The notes: generated from the sequence alone by a model not told the origin. A DNA stretch of 38,635 nucleotides from Deltaproteobacteria bacterium (GCA_016234405.1 JACRCC010000053.1:1-38635), one strand, 5' to 3'. Positions 15,236 through 24,299 are shown, counted from the first letter of the stretch. Made by a program: numbers and translations.

Positions 15236-16263
15236 TGGGAGTCCCCCATGATGAGACGATTGAACGCGGAGAACGCCTCAAGCGGCGTTACTGACGAAGC
15301 GTCCGCGCCGTTTTTAAGTATTACGTGCGCCGCGCCCCGCGGCGACCATCTCCTCGCGTCCGTTCCCCCCCACACCGTGAGTACGGGTTTCCCGAGGGCC
15401 GCGGCTATGTGCATGGCCCCACCGTCGCAGCAGACTACGACGGATGCCGCGGATAATGCCGCGATAAGACCTTTTAAGCCTTCAGTCCGGTAAGGGATGG
15501 GTTTATTTTTCATGGAGACGCAAAGCCTTTGCGCGTTTTCGTCGTCCCCCGGATGAAGCGGATTATCGCCTTTGCCCGGGGACCAGAGGAGCATTATCGG
15601 GAAACCGTGCTTCGCGCTTATCAAATCACCGAGGGCATGAAAACTCTCGATCGGCCACCTGTTTTGCGGACGCCTTGAACTTATGTGAAACGCGATTTGG
15701 TTTTTACGGTCTTTGACCCCTGCGGCCTCAAGCATCTTCAAGACCTTCGCCGCTTCAACGGCATCCGGTCTCACGCATGGCGCGGGCGCGGGGCCTGTAA
15801 CGCCGAGAGGCTCAATAAGCCGCATCATGGCCTCCACCTCATGTATGGGGGCATCAGGTTCCGGCACAGGACAATTGATGAAAAAAGTTTTTCTTCCGCC
15901 CGGCGTCGGGCATATTCGCGTCCTGCCTCCCGTAAAAAAAGCATATCTCGCAAGCCTTGCGGAGTAGACGCAGCCGCAGCCGATGGAGACGTCGAAGCGT
16001 TGCCGCCGTATCTCTCTTATCACATCGAGGTTCTCCATCCACACGCCGAGCCGTGTCCTGCCGGCCGAATGCTTCCACTTGCCGTAGACGTATATATCGT
16101 CCACGTCGGGATTATCGGCTATCACGTCCGCGTTGTAGGAATTCACAAGCACGGCTATCCGGCATTGCGGAAGATGCGTCCTCACCGCCCTGAACGCCGG
16201 CGTCGTGCAGACAAGGTCTCCGATGTTGTCCCTTCTTATGAAGATTACGCTCCTCGGATACAT
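15232..16263 (-). CDS. GT9 (heptosyltransferase family) glycosyltransferase A
   Basis: A 343-residue GT9 protein. The N-terminal FIRRDNIGDLVCTTPAFRAV is the family's first motif. The donor-binding part reads CDGGAMHIAAALGKPVLTVWG, the usual (D/N)SGxMHxAxAxG site with Asp-Gly-Gly replacing DSG. It differs from the other five GT9 proteins here in lacking the C-terminal four-Cys cluster. The sugar is unknown. The stop overlaps the downstream WaaG-like gene's TTG by 4 nt. Its ATG lies directly after the O-antigen ligase-type gene's... neighbour boundary, with no gap to the stop of the gene upstream (16264). Confidence 0.9.
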   Translation of the reverse strand: MYPRSVIFIRRDNIGDLVCTTPAFRAVRTHLPQCRIAVLVNSYNADVIADNPDVDDIYVYGKWKHSAGRTRLGVWMENLDVIREIRRQRFDVSIGCGCVYSARLARYAFFTGGRTRICPTPGGRKTFFINCPVPEPDAPIHEVEAMMRLIEPLGVTGPAPAPCVRPDAVEAAKVLKMLEAAGVKDRKNQIAFHISSRRPQNRWPIESFHALGDLISAKHGFPIMLLWSPGKGDNPLHPGDDENAQRLCVSMKNKPIPYRTEGLKGLIAALSAASVVVCCDGGAMHIAAALGKPVLTVWGGTDARRWSPRGAAHVILKNGADASSVTPLEAFSAFNRLIMGDSH

Positions 16264-17598
16264 TTAATCCTTTCCCGGTTCATAGACCCACACCTTCCTG
16301 TATGTCCGCGCCCCGGCCGCTTCCCTGTAGACCACGACGCAGATGGCGGCGAAGGCCGTCATCAAGACGCCATAAACCTCTTCCCAGAGGCCGTTTGTCA
16401 CGTTGATCATAAAATACGACAAGAGCACGGACGGCACGGCGAACTTCAAAAAATCAACTCCCGCCGAAGGGGGTAATCCCCTCCCGTTAGACCATCTGAA
16501 AACCGATATCGCCTTTGAGATTATGGTCACCCAGAAAAAGAGAAATGCGCCGAGTCCGAGAACGCCGGCTTCAAAGACTATCTGCAGCAAAAGATTGTGC
16601 GGGTTTGCGGCGCCGTAACCGAACCGGGTGAAGTAGAGCCGCGTCCTGCCGTCCTCCGGCCATCTCTCCAAATACCCTCCGTCTTTTGCAGCGTCTGCAA
16701 TCTTTTTCCATCCGTAACCCCAGCCGAGGACCGGACGGTCCGAGGCCATGTCGTAGACCCCGCTCCATACGCTCCACCTGTCGTTCCATCCCGCGGAATC
16801 ATTACTGACGAAATTACCCGGCTTGAGGAGCGTCTGATATCTCTCCATCGAGGCGGGCTTCATGATAAAGATAAAAAGGATTATCGTTGCGCCGAGGGCC
16901 GCGCCGGCCGCAAGAATTTTATATCTCTTCGCAATCAGCGCCACGGCCACGGTGGAAACGGCTATGGCCGCGGTCTGTGTCCTGTGATTGTTGAGCGCCG
17001 AGAGGGCAAAACCTAACGCAATGACGAAGGCTATCACCCATTTTATCCTTACCTCCTCTTTTGACGACAAAACAAACGCGGCCGCAAGCGGGATATAAAA
17101 CGCCGCGAACGTCGAGTAGCCGGATAGGAACGGGGCATTTTTGTTATCAAGCCAATTTAACAGCACGGAGGGCTTGTTGGCAGCGACGACTGCAAGGCTT
17201 AAAAGCGCGAACCCCCCGATGAGCGCGTAGATAAGGGGCTTTATGCCGTTAAACTCCTTATGCTCGCTTGTCACCGCAAAAAATACGACGGCCTGATAAA
17301 AGAGATTTTTCCTTACGGCGATCAAACTGTCCATCGGATACGGGCTTAAAAGCGCGCTTGCCGCGCAGACCGCGATGAGCAAAATAAACGCCTGCGTGGT
17401 CCTTTCCTTTATGTCGAGGCGCACTTGTCCGTTTATCAAGCGTATGGACAGGGCCGACGCCAAAAGCGCGAAAGCGATTTCCCTCACGGAGGTAAACGCC
17501 TTAAAAGGCTGAAGGAAGAGATAGACGGCAAGAAAGACCGTTATAAGCCTGTATCCGGATATATATTCATCGAGCCTTGCAAGTATTCCCTTTTTCAT
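16264..17598 (-). CDS. O-antigen ligase/polymerase family membrane protein (WaaL/Wzy-like)
   Basis: A 444-residue polytopic inner-membrane protein with about 10-12 hydrophobic segments. The large periplasmic loop and the motif NPHNLLLQIVFEAGVLGLG near the C-terminus (with His) are typical of the Wzy_C/WaaL family. This family joins polyprenyl-linked O-antigen to the lipid A core, or polymerises it. Assignment as ligase rather than polymerase is inference from the core-synthesis neighbours. The start at 17598 is preferred over 17619 because AAGGA lies 7 nt before it. A palindrome (16465-16486) encodes RGLPPS within a cytoplasmic loop near residue 372. Confidence 0.85.
   Translation of the reverse strand: MKKGILARLDEYISGYRLITVFLAVYLFLQPFKAFTSVREIAFALLASALSIRLINGQVRLDIKERTTQAFILLIAVCAASALLSPYPMDSLIAVRKNLFYQAVVFFAVTSEHKEFNGIKPLIYALIGGFALLSLAVVAANKPSVLLNWLDNKNAPFLSGYSTFAAFYIPLAAAFVLSSKEEVRIKWVIAFVIALGFALSALNNHRTQTAAIAVSTVAVALIAKRYKILAAGAALGATIILFIFIMKPASMERYQTLLKPGNFVSNDSAGWNDRWSVWSGVYDMASDRPVLGWGYGWKKIADAAKDGGYLERWPEDGRTRLYFTRFGYGAANPHNLLLQIVFEAGVLGLGAFLFFWVTIISKAISVFRWSNGRGLPPSAGVDFLKFAVPSVLLSYFMINVTNGLWEEVYGVLMTAFAAICVVVYREAAGARTYRKVWVYEPGKD
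16465..16486 (-). repeat. TAAT palindrome inside the O-antigen ligase gene
   Basis: CCGAAGGGGGTAATCCCCTCCC on the plus strand shares the frame CCGAAGA(T/G)GGTAATCCCCTCC with copies at 19298, 20029 and 24849. In frame it encodes RGLPPS, between predicted membrane segments. Confidence 0.65.
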
Positions 17599-17599
17599 A

Positions 17600-18730
17600 T
17601 TACGTCCTTTTTGCGCCATCAGGCCGGATGCCCTTTAAAACGGCCTTGAAGACCTCGTCCGGAGAGATGCCCGTTATGCAGCGCTTATCCCCGAACTTGC
17701 ACTCATACGGAGCCCTGAAGGTATGCGAGCACGGGATGCAGTCAAGGTCTATCCTCTGGATTATCCGGCTCGATTTTCCAAGCGGCCTCTGGTCGAACAT
17801 GTTGCAAGGCCCGTCTATGTCCACCACCGGCACCCCGAGCGCGTCCGCCATATAGATAAGCCCGGTGTCAACGCCTATAACGAGGGCGAGCCTTTTTATC
17901 GCCGAGGGCAGCTCCTCTAAGGTTATGGTCCCGCAGAGATTAACGACCCTTTTATTGGGGTTTACCGTCTGGGAGAGTTCCAAGCCAACGGATAGGTCCC
18001 TCTCGTAACCGAATAAGACTATACCCGCGCCCGTCTCATCCAATATCCTCCTTGCAAGCGCGAGGAAATTCGCCCTGCCCCATTCCTTGAAAGGGTTGCC
18101 CGCGCTGATGACGAGGCCGATGTTCTTGGCCCCTCCCGCGGGAAACACCCCCGCGAACTTCTCCTCCGCGTCGGGAGAGACATAGACCTCCTTATCGAGC
18201 CTGCCGCCTTTTATGCCGAGGTGCTTGAGACTTGAAAGATACGTCTCCATCGCCATCTTCGGGGCGATATGGTACTCGAAATCGGTGCAGAGGTTCAAGA
18301 TCTCTTTGAGCGTTCCTCCGATGAAGTCGGGATAAACGCATACGCGCTTGGGCGTCAAAGACCAGAAGGCCGCAAGTATGTTGGCGGTATTCGGCAGCAG
18401 TATGAGCGCCGTTGAATATCCCTTCTTGTAGAGCCTGTATGCGAAGGATACCTTGCCGAAAAACCCCTTCCTCTCCTCCCTTTTAAACGGGATGACTTCA
18501 TCCACGTAAGGGTTGTATTTCAAGAGCGGCAGCGTAACCGGGTCGGCCACCACGCCGAGCCTCACCCCGGCTTGTTTTTTTATCTCCCTGAAAACGGGCG
18601 TGGCGCATATCATGTCCCCTATCTTGGCGGTCTGGAATACGAGGACGGAACCGCCTTTACGCCCGCCAAAAAGCCGGGATGCGATGTAAACTAACGGATA
18701 CGAAATATATGCGAGTATTACGTAGAGCAA
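17600..18730 (-). CDS. GT9 (heptosyltransferase family) glycosyltransferase B
   Basis: A 376-residue GT9 protein. The first motif appears as VFQTAKIGDMICATPVFREI, and the donor site as GVDTGLIYMADALGVPVVDIDGP. The C-terminal cysteines CIPCSHTFRAPYEC...C (C-x2-C-x9-C-x6-C) belong to the cluster shared by five GT9s here. An N-terminal hydrophobic stretch (LYVILAYISYPLVYIASRLF, from residue 2) could be a membrane anchor, which is unusual for GT9. The start is TTG at 18730 with AGGA 7 nt upstream. The next gene begins 1 bp after its stop. Confidence 0.88.
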   Translation of the reverse strand: MLYVILAYISYPLVYIASRLFGGRKGGSVLVFQTAKIGDMICATPVFREIKKQAGVRLGVVADPVTLPLLKYNPYVDEVIPFKREERKGFFGKVSFAYRLYKKGYSTALILLPNTANILAAFWSLTPKRVCVYPDFIGGTLKEILNLCTDFEYHIAPKMAMETYLSSLKHLGIKGGRLDKEVYVSPDAEEKFAGVFPAGGAKNIGLVISAGNPFKEWGRANFLALARRILDETGAGIVLFGYERDLSVGLELSQTVNPNKRVVNLCGTITLEELPSAIKRLALVIGVDTGLIYMADALGVPVVDIDGPCNMFDQRPLGKSSRIIQRIDLDCIPCSHTFRAPYECKFGDKRCITGISPDEVFKAVLKGIRPDGAKRT

Positions 18731-18740
18731 AACTTTTCCT

Positions 18741-19955
18741 TTATGACGCGCTCAAAACTTCCTCTAATACCGACGACACCCCTTCGACGTATTGGGCCAC
18801 CGTGAAATTATCAATAACCCTAACCCTACCGGCCTCTCCGTATCTTTTAATGAGCGCCTTGTCGGACGCAAACTTCAAGACCGCTGCCGCGAGCGCGGAC
18901 GCGCGCTCCTCTTTAACGATAATTCCGGTCTCTCCGTCCACAACCTGCTCTCTTATCCCGGCCACGTCGAAGGCCACGACCGGCTTGGCCATGAGCATGG
19001 CTTCGAGCACAACCCGCGCAAAACCCTCTTTTGACGAGGGAAGGACGAAGACGTCCATCGCGTTTATATAAGAAAGGGCGTCCGCAGAAAAACCGGTAAA
19101 GAACACCTTGTCTTTAACGCCGAGTCCGGCGGCCTTTTTCTTAAGGCTGGACATCTCCGGCCCGTCGCCGGCTATAATACACTTTATGACTTCGTTTTTA
19201 AGGAGCGCAACCGCCTCCAACAACAATTCAATCCTCTTTCTTTTTATCAAAGACCCTGCCGTGCCGATGACGAAACCGTCTCCGGCGCCGATTTCTTCCG
19301 AAGAGGGTAATTCCCTCCTTACTGCCCCGGACGTTTTGCCGGGCATCATGTCCGGGTCAATGCCGTTTGGGACCACGACGCATTTCCCCTCATCCACGCC
19401 GCTCTTGACGAGGCCGGCCTTAACGCCTTTTGAAACGCATATCACCCTGTCAACATGCTTGTTGACGGCCGCAGCCTCAACGGAATTCAGAGCCACCTCG
19501 ACCCGCGCGTGCTGTATGCACCGTACCCCGGCCTCTTCCGCGCCGAGGATGCCTTCGAGGTTGGAAGACGGCTGGTTGTTCATGTAGAGCAAGTCAAAGC
19601 CTTTGTCTCTCAAAATCGCGGCTATCCTTTTCGAGTCCGGGACGACCCTATAGTTGTAGTCTGCGAAAAAAATAAAATCTTTCTTAATCCCCTTTTTGTA
19701 GAAAAAAAACGCCCTTGCCGCCTCCTTCAGCGCCTTTGCGCGAAGCGGCGTTTTAACGCGCGGGAGCTGTAAGAATGGGCATCCGTATTTCTCAAGCTCG
19801 GTCTTTACGTCCGAGACACCGCCCTTTTTGTAGTTGTCGTAGAAAAGGGCGGTGAAAGAGTAACGCGACCTGTCCGCCCTCTTTACGAACTCCAAGAGGC
19901 TGTTCGTCCCGCCCCCCCACTCGCGCCCGGTATCGAGTATGAGTATCTTTTTCAT
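18741..19955 (-). CDS. GT4 glycosyltransferase (group 1)
   Basis: A 404-residue GT-B glycosyltransferase. The N-terminus ILILDTGREWGGGTNSLLEFV is the glycine-rich acceptor-side loop. The donor half contains IGTAGSLIKRKRIELLLEAVALL, and late SSKEGFARVVLEAMLMAKPVVAFDVAGIREQV has the two nucleotide-sugar-binding Glu residues (E-x7-E). Sugar and acceptor are unknown; location between GT9 genes implies LPS glycan assembly at the inner face of the inner membrane. An in-frame palindrome (19298-19318) encodes ELPSS near residue 215, in the linker ahead of the second Rossmann domain. Gap to the next gene 10 bp. Confidence 0.9.
   Translation of the reverse strand: MKKILILDTGREWGGGTNSLLEFVKRADRSRYSFTALFYDNYKKGGVSDVKTELEKYGCPFLQLPRVKTPLRAKALKEAARAFFFYKKGIKKDFIFFADYNYRVVPDSKRIAAILRDKGFDLLYMNNQPSSNLEGILGAEEAGVRCIQHARVEVALNSVEAAAVNKHVDRVICVSKGVKAGLVKSGVDEGKCVVVPNGIDPDMMPGKTSGAVRRELPSSEEIGAGDGFVIGTAGSLIKRKRIELLLEAVALLKNEVIKCIIAGDGPEMSSLKKKAAGLGVKDKVFFTGFSADALSYINAMDVFVLPSSKEGFARVVLEAMLMAKPVVAFDVAGIREQVVDGETGIIVKEERASALAAAVLKFASDKALIKRYGEAGRVRVIDNFTVAQYVEGVSSVLEEVLSAS
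19298..19318 (-). repeat. TAAT palindrome inside the GT4 gene
   Basis: CCGAAGAGGGTAATTCCCTCC, 21 bp. It shares the core (CCGAAGA.GGTAAT.CCCTCC) with three other copies in the window. In frame it encodes RRELPSSE, in the same reading frame as the RGLPPS copy of the ligase gene. Confidence 0.65.
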
Positions 19956-19962
19956 ATAGAGG

Positions 19963-20048
19963 CCGTGATGCGTGTTCGTGATGCGTTAAAAGACAAAACA
20001 CTTACAAAGGAATAATTTTTATCACTCATCGAAGATGATAATCCCCTC
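19963..20048. repeat. Repeat words in the gap between GT4 and CgeB-like genes
   Basis: The 105-bp gap holds GGCCGTGATGCGTG and TTCGTGATGCG (19963-19986), of the CGTGA family, and a degenerate TAAT palindrome TCGAAGATGATAATCCCCTC (20029-20048). No gene fits here, and I see no promoter I would defend. Confidence 0.55.
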
Positions 20049-20060
20049 TCGCCCCCATCC

Positions 20061-21128
20061 TTATCTCCTGATTGCTTCATTATACTTATCCGTTAATATG
20101 CCGGCCACATGACCGTAGGTGTAATTTGAAGAAACGTGTTTATACCCAGCCTCTGCTATCGCTTCCCGCTCCTTGCCGTTCTTGAGATAATAGGCGAGTT
20201 TTGAGGCGAACTCCTCCTCTCCCTCATAAAGTCCGAGATGCACTCCCGGCGTAACGACGGCCTCAATGTCCCTGCTTCCGTCGGTTAAGAGAAATGCCTT
20301 GCACGCCGGGACCTCGAGGACGCGCATATTAAGGCCGGTTCTGTCTTTACCGGGTCCCCAGTTGGTAACGTTCAAGACGACCTTTGACTCGTTATAGAGC
20401 TTTGTGAGCGGCTCACCTTCGATGTATCCGCCCTTGACGAGCCTTGATACCGCCATGTTAAAAAAATTCTTCTTCCTCCACTTTGGCCCGTATATCGCGC
20501 CGTTACCGGAGACCTCTTGCGCCTTCTCGATAAACCTCTGCCGCTTGGGCGACCAGCCTCCGACAAAACTCCAATCGTATCGCGTTTTGCGCACAAGCGG
20601 CATAAATGCCCGCGTATCAACCGCGTGGCGCAGGAGACTCACGTTATTAAAACCCCTCTTTTTCGCTTCCTCCACGCATGAGGAGTTCATGAAAAAATAA
20701 TGGTCAAAGAAATTTATCTCGGCAAACGCCTCCTCCATCCTCTCTTCCCTTTCAATCCACCAGCCCAACAACGCCGCGTTTTTTCCAATCTCTTTGAGCG
20801 CGTCTTCCTTGATGCGTATGCCCCTTATAAGTAAAACCATGTCCGGCGCAAACGCCTTGACCTTCTTGGCGAGCCTGCCGCTCCTGTAATTTAAATGACT
20901 CAACGGATGCGCGTCGAAAAAACCCTTGTCCTTAGGAAGCACGCGGAGGTTGTGGCACGCCTTATTGACATGGCGGATGACGAGCCTGTCAAACCAATGG
21001 TTTTCGTCCGCATAAAAGCCCTCTGCCTCGACGCCCCTTGCGGCAAATGCCTTTTTAAGATATTCGACGATAGGCGGCTTGGATGAATAGGCTGTCAAGA
21101 CTTTCCTCAATGGCCGCGATGACCTCAT
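20061..21128 (-). CDS. CgeB-like glycosyltransferase
   Basis: A 355-residue GT-B protein of the type annotated as spore maturation protein CgeB-like (group 1 family with a DUF3880-like N-terminal half). Characteristic parts are FFMNSSCVEEAKKRGFNNV, LLRHAVDTRAFMPL, YDWSFVGGWSPKRQRFIE, and the donor-site segment NMRVLEVPACKAFLLTDGSRDIE, where E-V-P-A-C replaces the usual ExxA pattern. It probably adds a sugar to the growing glycan; donor unknown. The start is set at 21128 (ATGA overlap with the upstream GT9 stop), because the longer frame to 21164 would run inside that gene. In an LPS locus the spore-linked name says nothing about function. Confidence 0.85.
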   Translation of the reverse strand: MRSSRPLRKVLTAYSSKPPIVEYLKKAFAARGVEAEGFYADENHWFDRLVIRHVNKACHNLRVLPKDKGFFDAHPLSHLNYRSGRLAKKVKAFAPDMVLLIRGIRIKEDALKEIGKNAALLGWWIEREERMEEAFAEINFFDHYFFMNSSCVEEAKKRGFNNVSLLRHAVDTRAFMPLVRKTRYDWSFVGGWSPKRQRFIEKAQEVSGNGAIYGPKWRKKNFFNMAVSRLVKGGYIEGEPLTKLYNESKVVLNVTNWGPGKDRTGLNMRVLEVPACKAFLLTDGSRDIEAVVTPGVHLGLYEGEEEFASKLAYYLKNGKEREAIAEAGYKHVSSNYTYGHVAGILTDKYNEAIRR

Positions 21129-22270
21129 CTCCGGCCCCCGATAGAGACATTCGAGGGCAGGCACAGCAATTCCTTGACGGCCTCGTCTACTTCGTCAACG
21201 GTTATGTATTCCATACATTTCTGATACTCGCACTTCTTGCTGACGCACGGGTCGCACGTCCTATCTTTTTTTATGACCCTATGCCTTTCTTGAGAATAAA
21301 ACGGCCCAGTACGTCCCGGGTCCGATACCGCATAGAGCGCGACAACCGGCGTGCCCGTGGTATAGGCTATGTGCATGGGGCCCGTGTCTCCGGTGACAAA
21401 TACGCTGAACCTTTTTATAAGCGAGGGCAGCCCCGTCAAATCAATCCTTCCTGCGGCACAGAGCGCGCCCGGGCCTATTCCTTCGGCTATACAATCGCAA
21501 AGCGGTTTTTCCGCCGGAGAGCCGGTGAGCGCAATACGGACGCCCGGGATGTCTTTAACGAGCCTTTTGCCGAGTTCAATAAACCTGTCCGCAAACCACA
21601 TCCTGCTCTTGGTCGAGGCCCCGGGCTGAAAACCGATAAGGGGCGCGCCGCCGATTACTCCCTCGCCTTTCAAAAACCCGTCAACCTCTTCTTCCAACTC
21701 GGCATGGACAAAAAGCTCCATCCTCGGGTCAATGGCCTTGCACCCGGCCAGGGCCGCGGTCTTGAGCCGCGCCTCTATCCCGTGTCCGAGGTCAACCCAA
21801 CCGAGAACTGGAGTCCTATTCGAGAGCAGAAAATTATACCTGCTGTCATTCGGGAGCTTGAAGATGAACCGCGCCCCTGAGAGATAGCAAAGGGGGGTGG
21901 CCTGCGGCTCGTTGCCGTGCAGTATGAGCGCGAGGTCGAACTTGAATTTTTTCAGCTCCTTTACGGCCGACCAAAACTTTTTGTATCCGCCGTGAAACGC
22001 AATCACACCGTCTATATGCGGGTTATTGGAAAACAACTCCATGTTGTCCTTGTTGAAGCACGCGATAATGAGCGACTTGGGGTATCTCCTCCTGACGGCC
22101 CTGACGGCTGGCGTTGAAAGGAGGGTGTCTCCCAAAGCGGTGGAGGACACGACGAGTATCTTTTTTACGGCGTCCGGGTTGAAACGCAAGACGTCTCTAT
22201 CGCGCTTGTCGAAGAACCTTATGGTCTTGAGCGCCGCGTAGAGGAGTCCCTCTATTGGATTAAAGCCCAC
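21125..22270 (-). CDS. GT9 (heptosyltransferase family) glycosyltransferase C
   Basis: A 381-residue GT9 protein. It has ILVVSSTALGDTLLSTPAVRAVRRRYP, the first GT9 motif preceded by a basic stretch, GFQPGASTKSRMWFADRFIELG in the middle, and VTGDTGPMHIAYTTGTPVVALY at the donor site (TGDTGPMH, family consensus). The C-terminal cysteines CDPCVSKKCEYQKC form the C-x2-C-x4-C-x4-C version of the shared cluster. The start is uncertain: GTG 22270 (MGFNPIEG) is preceded by a G-run rather than a normal ribosome site. Its stop overlaps the CgeB-like start by 4 nt. Confidence 0.9.
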   Translation of the reverse strand: MGFNPIEGLLYAALKTIRFFDKRDRDVLRFNPDAVKKILVVSSTALGDTLLSTPAVRAVRRRYPKSLIIACFNKDNMELFSNNPHIDGVIAFHGGYKKFWSAVKELKKFKFDLALILHGNEPQATPLCYLSGARFIFKLPNDSRYNFLLSNRTPVLGWVDLGHGIEARLKTAALAGCKAIDPRMELFVHAELEEEVDGFLKGEGVIGGAPLIGFQPGASTKSRMWFADRFIELGKRLVKDIPGVRIALTGSPAEKPLCDCIAEGIGPGALCAAGRIDLTGLPSLIKRFSVFVTGDTGPMHIAYTTGTPVVALYAVSDPGRTGPFYSQERHRVIKKDRTCDPCVSKKCEYQKCMEYITVDEVDEAVKELLCLPSNVSIGGRR

Positions 22271-22291
22271 TACCCCCCCCCTTGCCGTCAG

Positions 22292-22317
22292 CGTTCCCGC
22301 GCCGGAGCGTGGGAACG
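22292..22317. repeat. CGTTCCC...GGGAACG inverted repeat
   Basis: Arms CGTTCCCGCGC and GCGTGGGAACG pair with one mismatch around CGGA. The shape matches the CGTTCCCACGC...GCGTGGGAACG palindrome dispersed in many bacterial genomes; that match is from memory. It lies in the 122-bp gap between the deacetylase and GT9 C genes. Confidence 0.6.
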
Positions 22318-22331
22318 ATAAATTGGCGTCG

Positions 22332-22396
22332 AGCAGCGCAGACCTTTAGGTCTGCTGTCTTAACGGAATCATTTCAGGGCTAAAGCTCTGAGCTAC
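22332..22396. repeat. REP-like double hairpin, copy 1
   Basis: CAGACCTTTAGGTCTG (22339-22354) is a perfect hairpin identical to the one at 29558-29573. CAGGGCTAAAGCTCTG (22375-22390) differs by one base from the one at 29581-29596. GCAGC and GAGCTAC flank them. The deacetylase stop TAG (22393-22395) falls at its edge. Confidence 0.85.
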
Positions 22397-23202
22397 AGGC
22401 CCTTCATCTTAGAATAGATTTCCGCCATGAGCGGGTTCGTATAAATCTTCAACCTCGACTTGAACCAAGACAACCCCTCTTTTACGTCAATCCTTTTTAT
22501 GGCGAAGGGGCCGGAGCCTTTTTTCACGACCCCGTGTACCGTTGTGAAGACCCCCCTGTAGCCGGCCTCTTTAGCGGTCTCGACCGCGAGGGCGTTAAAT
22601 CTCCCCTTGGGCCAGCACAAGGCGCTGCACGGCCTTCCTATGTTAAGCTCTACGGTCTCTTTCGACAGTTCAAGCTCGCGCGCGAGGTCGTCTTTAGTAA
22701 TCGCGTCGCATAAGGCGTGCGTCGCGGTGTGTGAGTGAAATTCCACAAGCCCCGTGCCGTGCATCTCAACCGCCATGTCCCAGTTCATTACCGCCCTGTG
22801 AAAAAGCCCCTCGGCAATGAGGCTCTTGCAATAGTTGTGCGTGGGCGGCCTTTTTTTAAGCTCGTCGAGGCCGGAGAGTTTTTTTTCTTCGCTCTGGTTT
22901 GAGGCCGCGTCCATCCATCCGGTAACCGCAAAGACCGTCGCCTTTATGCCGTTGGCGCGCAGATGCGGATAGGCGTAGACGAAGTTGTCGAGATACCCGT
23001 CGTCAAAGGTTATCATTACGCTCTTTTCCCTTACCTCGGATTTTCCCTCCGCGTAATCTTGCAGTTCGTTCATACCGAGCGTCGTAAACCCCGCCTCCTT
23101 TAGATAGCGCATCTGTGCGCCAAACCCCTCCGGCGTTACCGTTATCATGTCGCCCTTATTTGGATTAACGTGGTGGTATGTAAAGACTGGCACGCAGGTC
23201 AT
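22393..23202 (-). CDS. Polysaccharide deacetylase family protein (NodB homology)
   Basis: A 269-residue carbohydrate esterase family 4 (NodB-like) protein, predicted to remove N- or O-acetyl groups from a sugar polymer or a lipid-linked sugar. Motif 1 is TFDDGYLDN (about residues 64-72; two Asp, metal and catalytic base), and motif 2 is EFHSHTATH (His-x3-His metal ligands with HSH). WPKGRFN and ALAVETAKEAGYRGVFTT cover motifs 3 and 4. No signal peptide is apparent, so it may act in the cytoplasm. The start overlaps the upstream GT4 stop by ATGA. Its last codons lie at the edge of a REP-like element. Confidence 0.9.
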   Translation of the reverse strand: MTCVPVFTYHHVNPNKGDMITVTPEGFGAQMRYLKEAGFTTLGMNELQDYAEGKSEVREKSVMITFDDGYLDNFVYAYPHLRANGIKATVFAVTGWMDAASNQSEEKKLSGLDELKKRPPTHNYCKSLIAEGLFHRAVMNWDMAVEMHGTGLVEFHSHTATHALCDAITKDDLARELELSKETVELNIGRPCSALCWPKGRFNALAVETAKEAGYRGVFTTVHGVVKKGSGPFAIKRIDVKEGLSWFKSRLKIYTNPLMAEIYSKMKGL

Positions 23203-24299
23203 GCCCTTTGACTCCTCGTTGAGACTAATTCACTATAAAGGGCAAACATCGCTTTGCCCATGCGCTCGGTCGTGTATTTTTCCTCTACCATGCGCCTGCC
23301 CGCTTCTCCCATGGTCTTGCGCGCGCCCCTGTCTTTGAGGAGCATGATTATTGCGGCGGCAAGGGCAGCGGGGTCTTCGGGCGGGACAAGGATCCCGGTC
23401 TTTCCGTTTACAATCGTCTCGGACACGCCCCCTGAGTTTGCCGCCACTACCGCCTTTTTCATGGCCGAGGCCTCGATGAGCGAGGTCCCCAGCGCCTCCT
23501 GCAAGGTTGGGAGCACGAATAAATCTATGCCCTTCAAGACAGTGGGCACGTCCTTTCTCAAGCCAAGAAGTCTCACGCTGCCTTTGACGCCGAGTTCTTC
23601 TGTCTTTTTTTCTATATTTTCCCTTTGCGGGCCGTCGCCCGCGAATAGGAATAGCGCGTCAGGCGCTTCCTTCAAAACAAGCGGTATCGCGTCAAGGAGC
23701 ACGTGGTGCCCCTTTTTTCTTCTGAGTATGGCTATTGTTCCCGCTACCGGAGTGTCCGGCGATATCCCAAGCTCGGGGCGCAGCGTATCAGGCGTCTTCT
23801 CAGGGTCGAACCTTTCCAAGTCAACGCCGGTGGGTATGGCGACGACCCTGTGCTCGGCGATGCCCTTATCCTCACAAAGGTAACGGCGCACATATTCGCT
23901 CACGGTCACGACCTTGTGGGCAAAGAGATAGGTAATCTTCGAGGTTATCGGCAGCGCGAGGTGCCGGGTGCGCACTATCGCGGGTTTTCTCCTTGAGAGC
24001 CTTCCGGCGATTGCGCCGATGAGACTGTCGTCCCCGCTGTGCGTGCTTATCACGTCAACGCCTTCATCTTTAACGAGCCTCAATATATATCGCAGGGCGG
24101 ACAAATCCCTGTTGGAGGCGAGCCTGTGGCTCCTTGTCTCGATGCCCGCGGCCTCAGCCCTTTCCTTAAGCCTTGCATCGGGCTTGCACAATACGATGGG
24201 CCGCGCACCGAGCCTTTTCAACCAGACGCACTCCTGCAGAGTTCTATTTTCCTGCCCGCCCCAACCAATGGAAGATTCCGTATGCAGTATCGTGAGCAT
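23199..24299 (-). CDS. GT4 glycosyltransferase (group 1)
   Basis: A 366-residue GT-B enzyme. The N-terminus LTILHTESSIGWGGQENRTLQECV is the acceptor-side loop typical of sequential LPS/capsule GT4s. The donor half shows AGTIAILRRKKGHHVLLDAIPLV (Arg-Lys phosphate contacts) and LPTLQEALGTSLIEASAMKKAVVAANSGG with the paired Glu residues. Acceptor and donor unknown. It begins 9 bp after the methyltransferase and its TGA overlaps the deacetylase ATG, which points to coordinated use with both. Confidence 0.9.
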   Translation of the reverse strand: MLTILHTESSIGWGGQENRTLQECVWLKRLGARPIVLCKPDARLKERAEAAGIETRSHRLASNRDLSALRYILRLVKDEGVDVISTHSGDDSLIGAIAGRLSRRKPAIVRTRHLALPITSKITYLFAHKVVTVSEYVRRYLCEDKGIAEHRVVAIPTGVDLERFDPEKTPDTLRPELGISPDTPVAGTIAILRRKKGHHVLLDAIPLVLKEAPDALFLFAGDGPQRENIEKKTEELGVKGSVRLLGLRKDVPTVLKGIDLFVLPTLQEALGTSLIEASAMKKAVVAANSGGVSETIVNGKTGILVPPEDPAALAAAIIMLLKDRGARKTMGEAGRRMVEEKYTTERMGKAMFALYSELVSTRSQRA

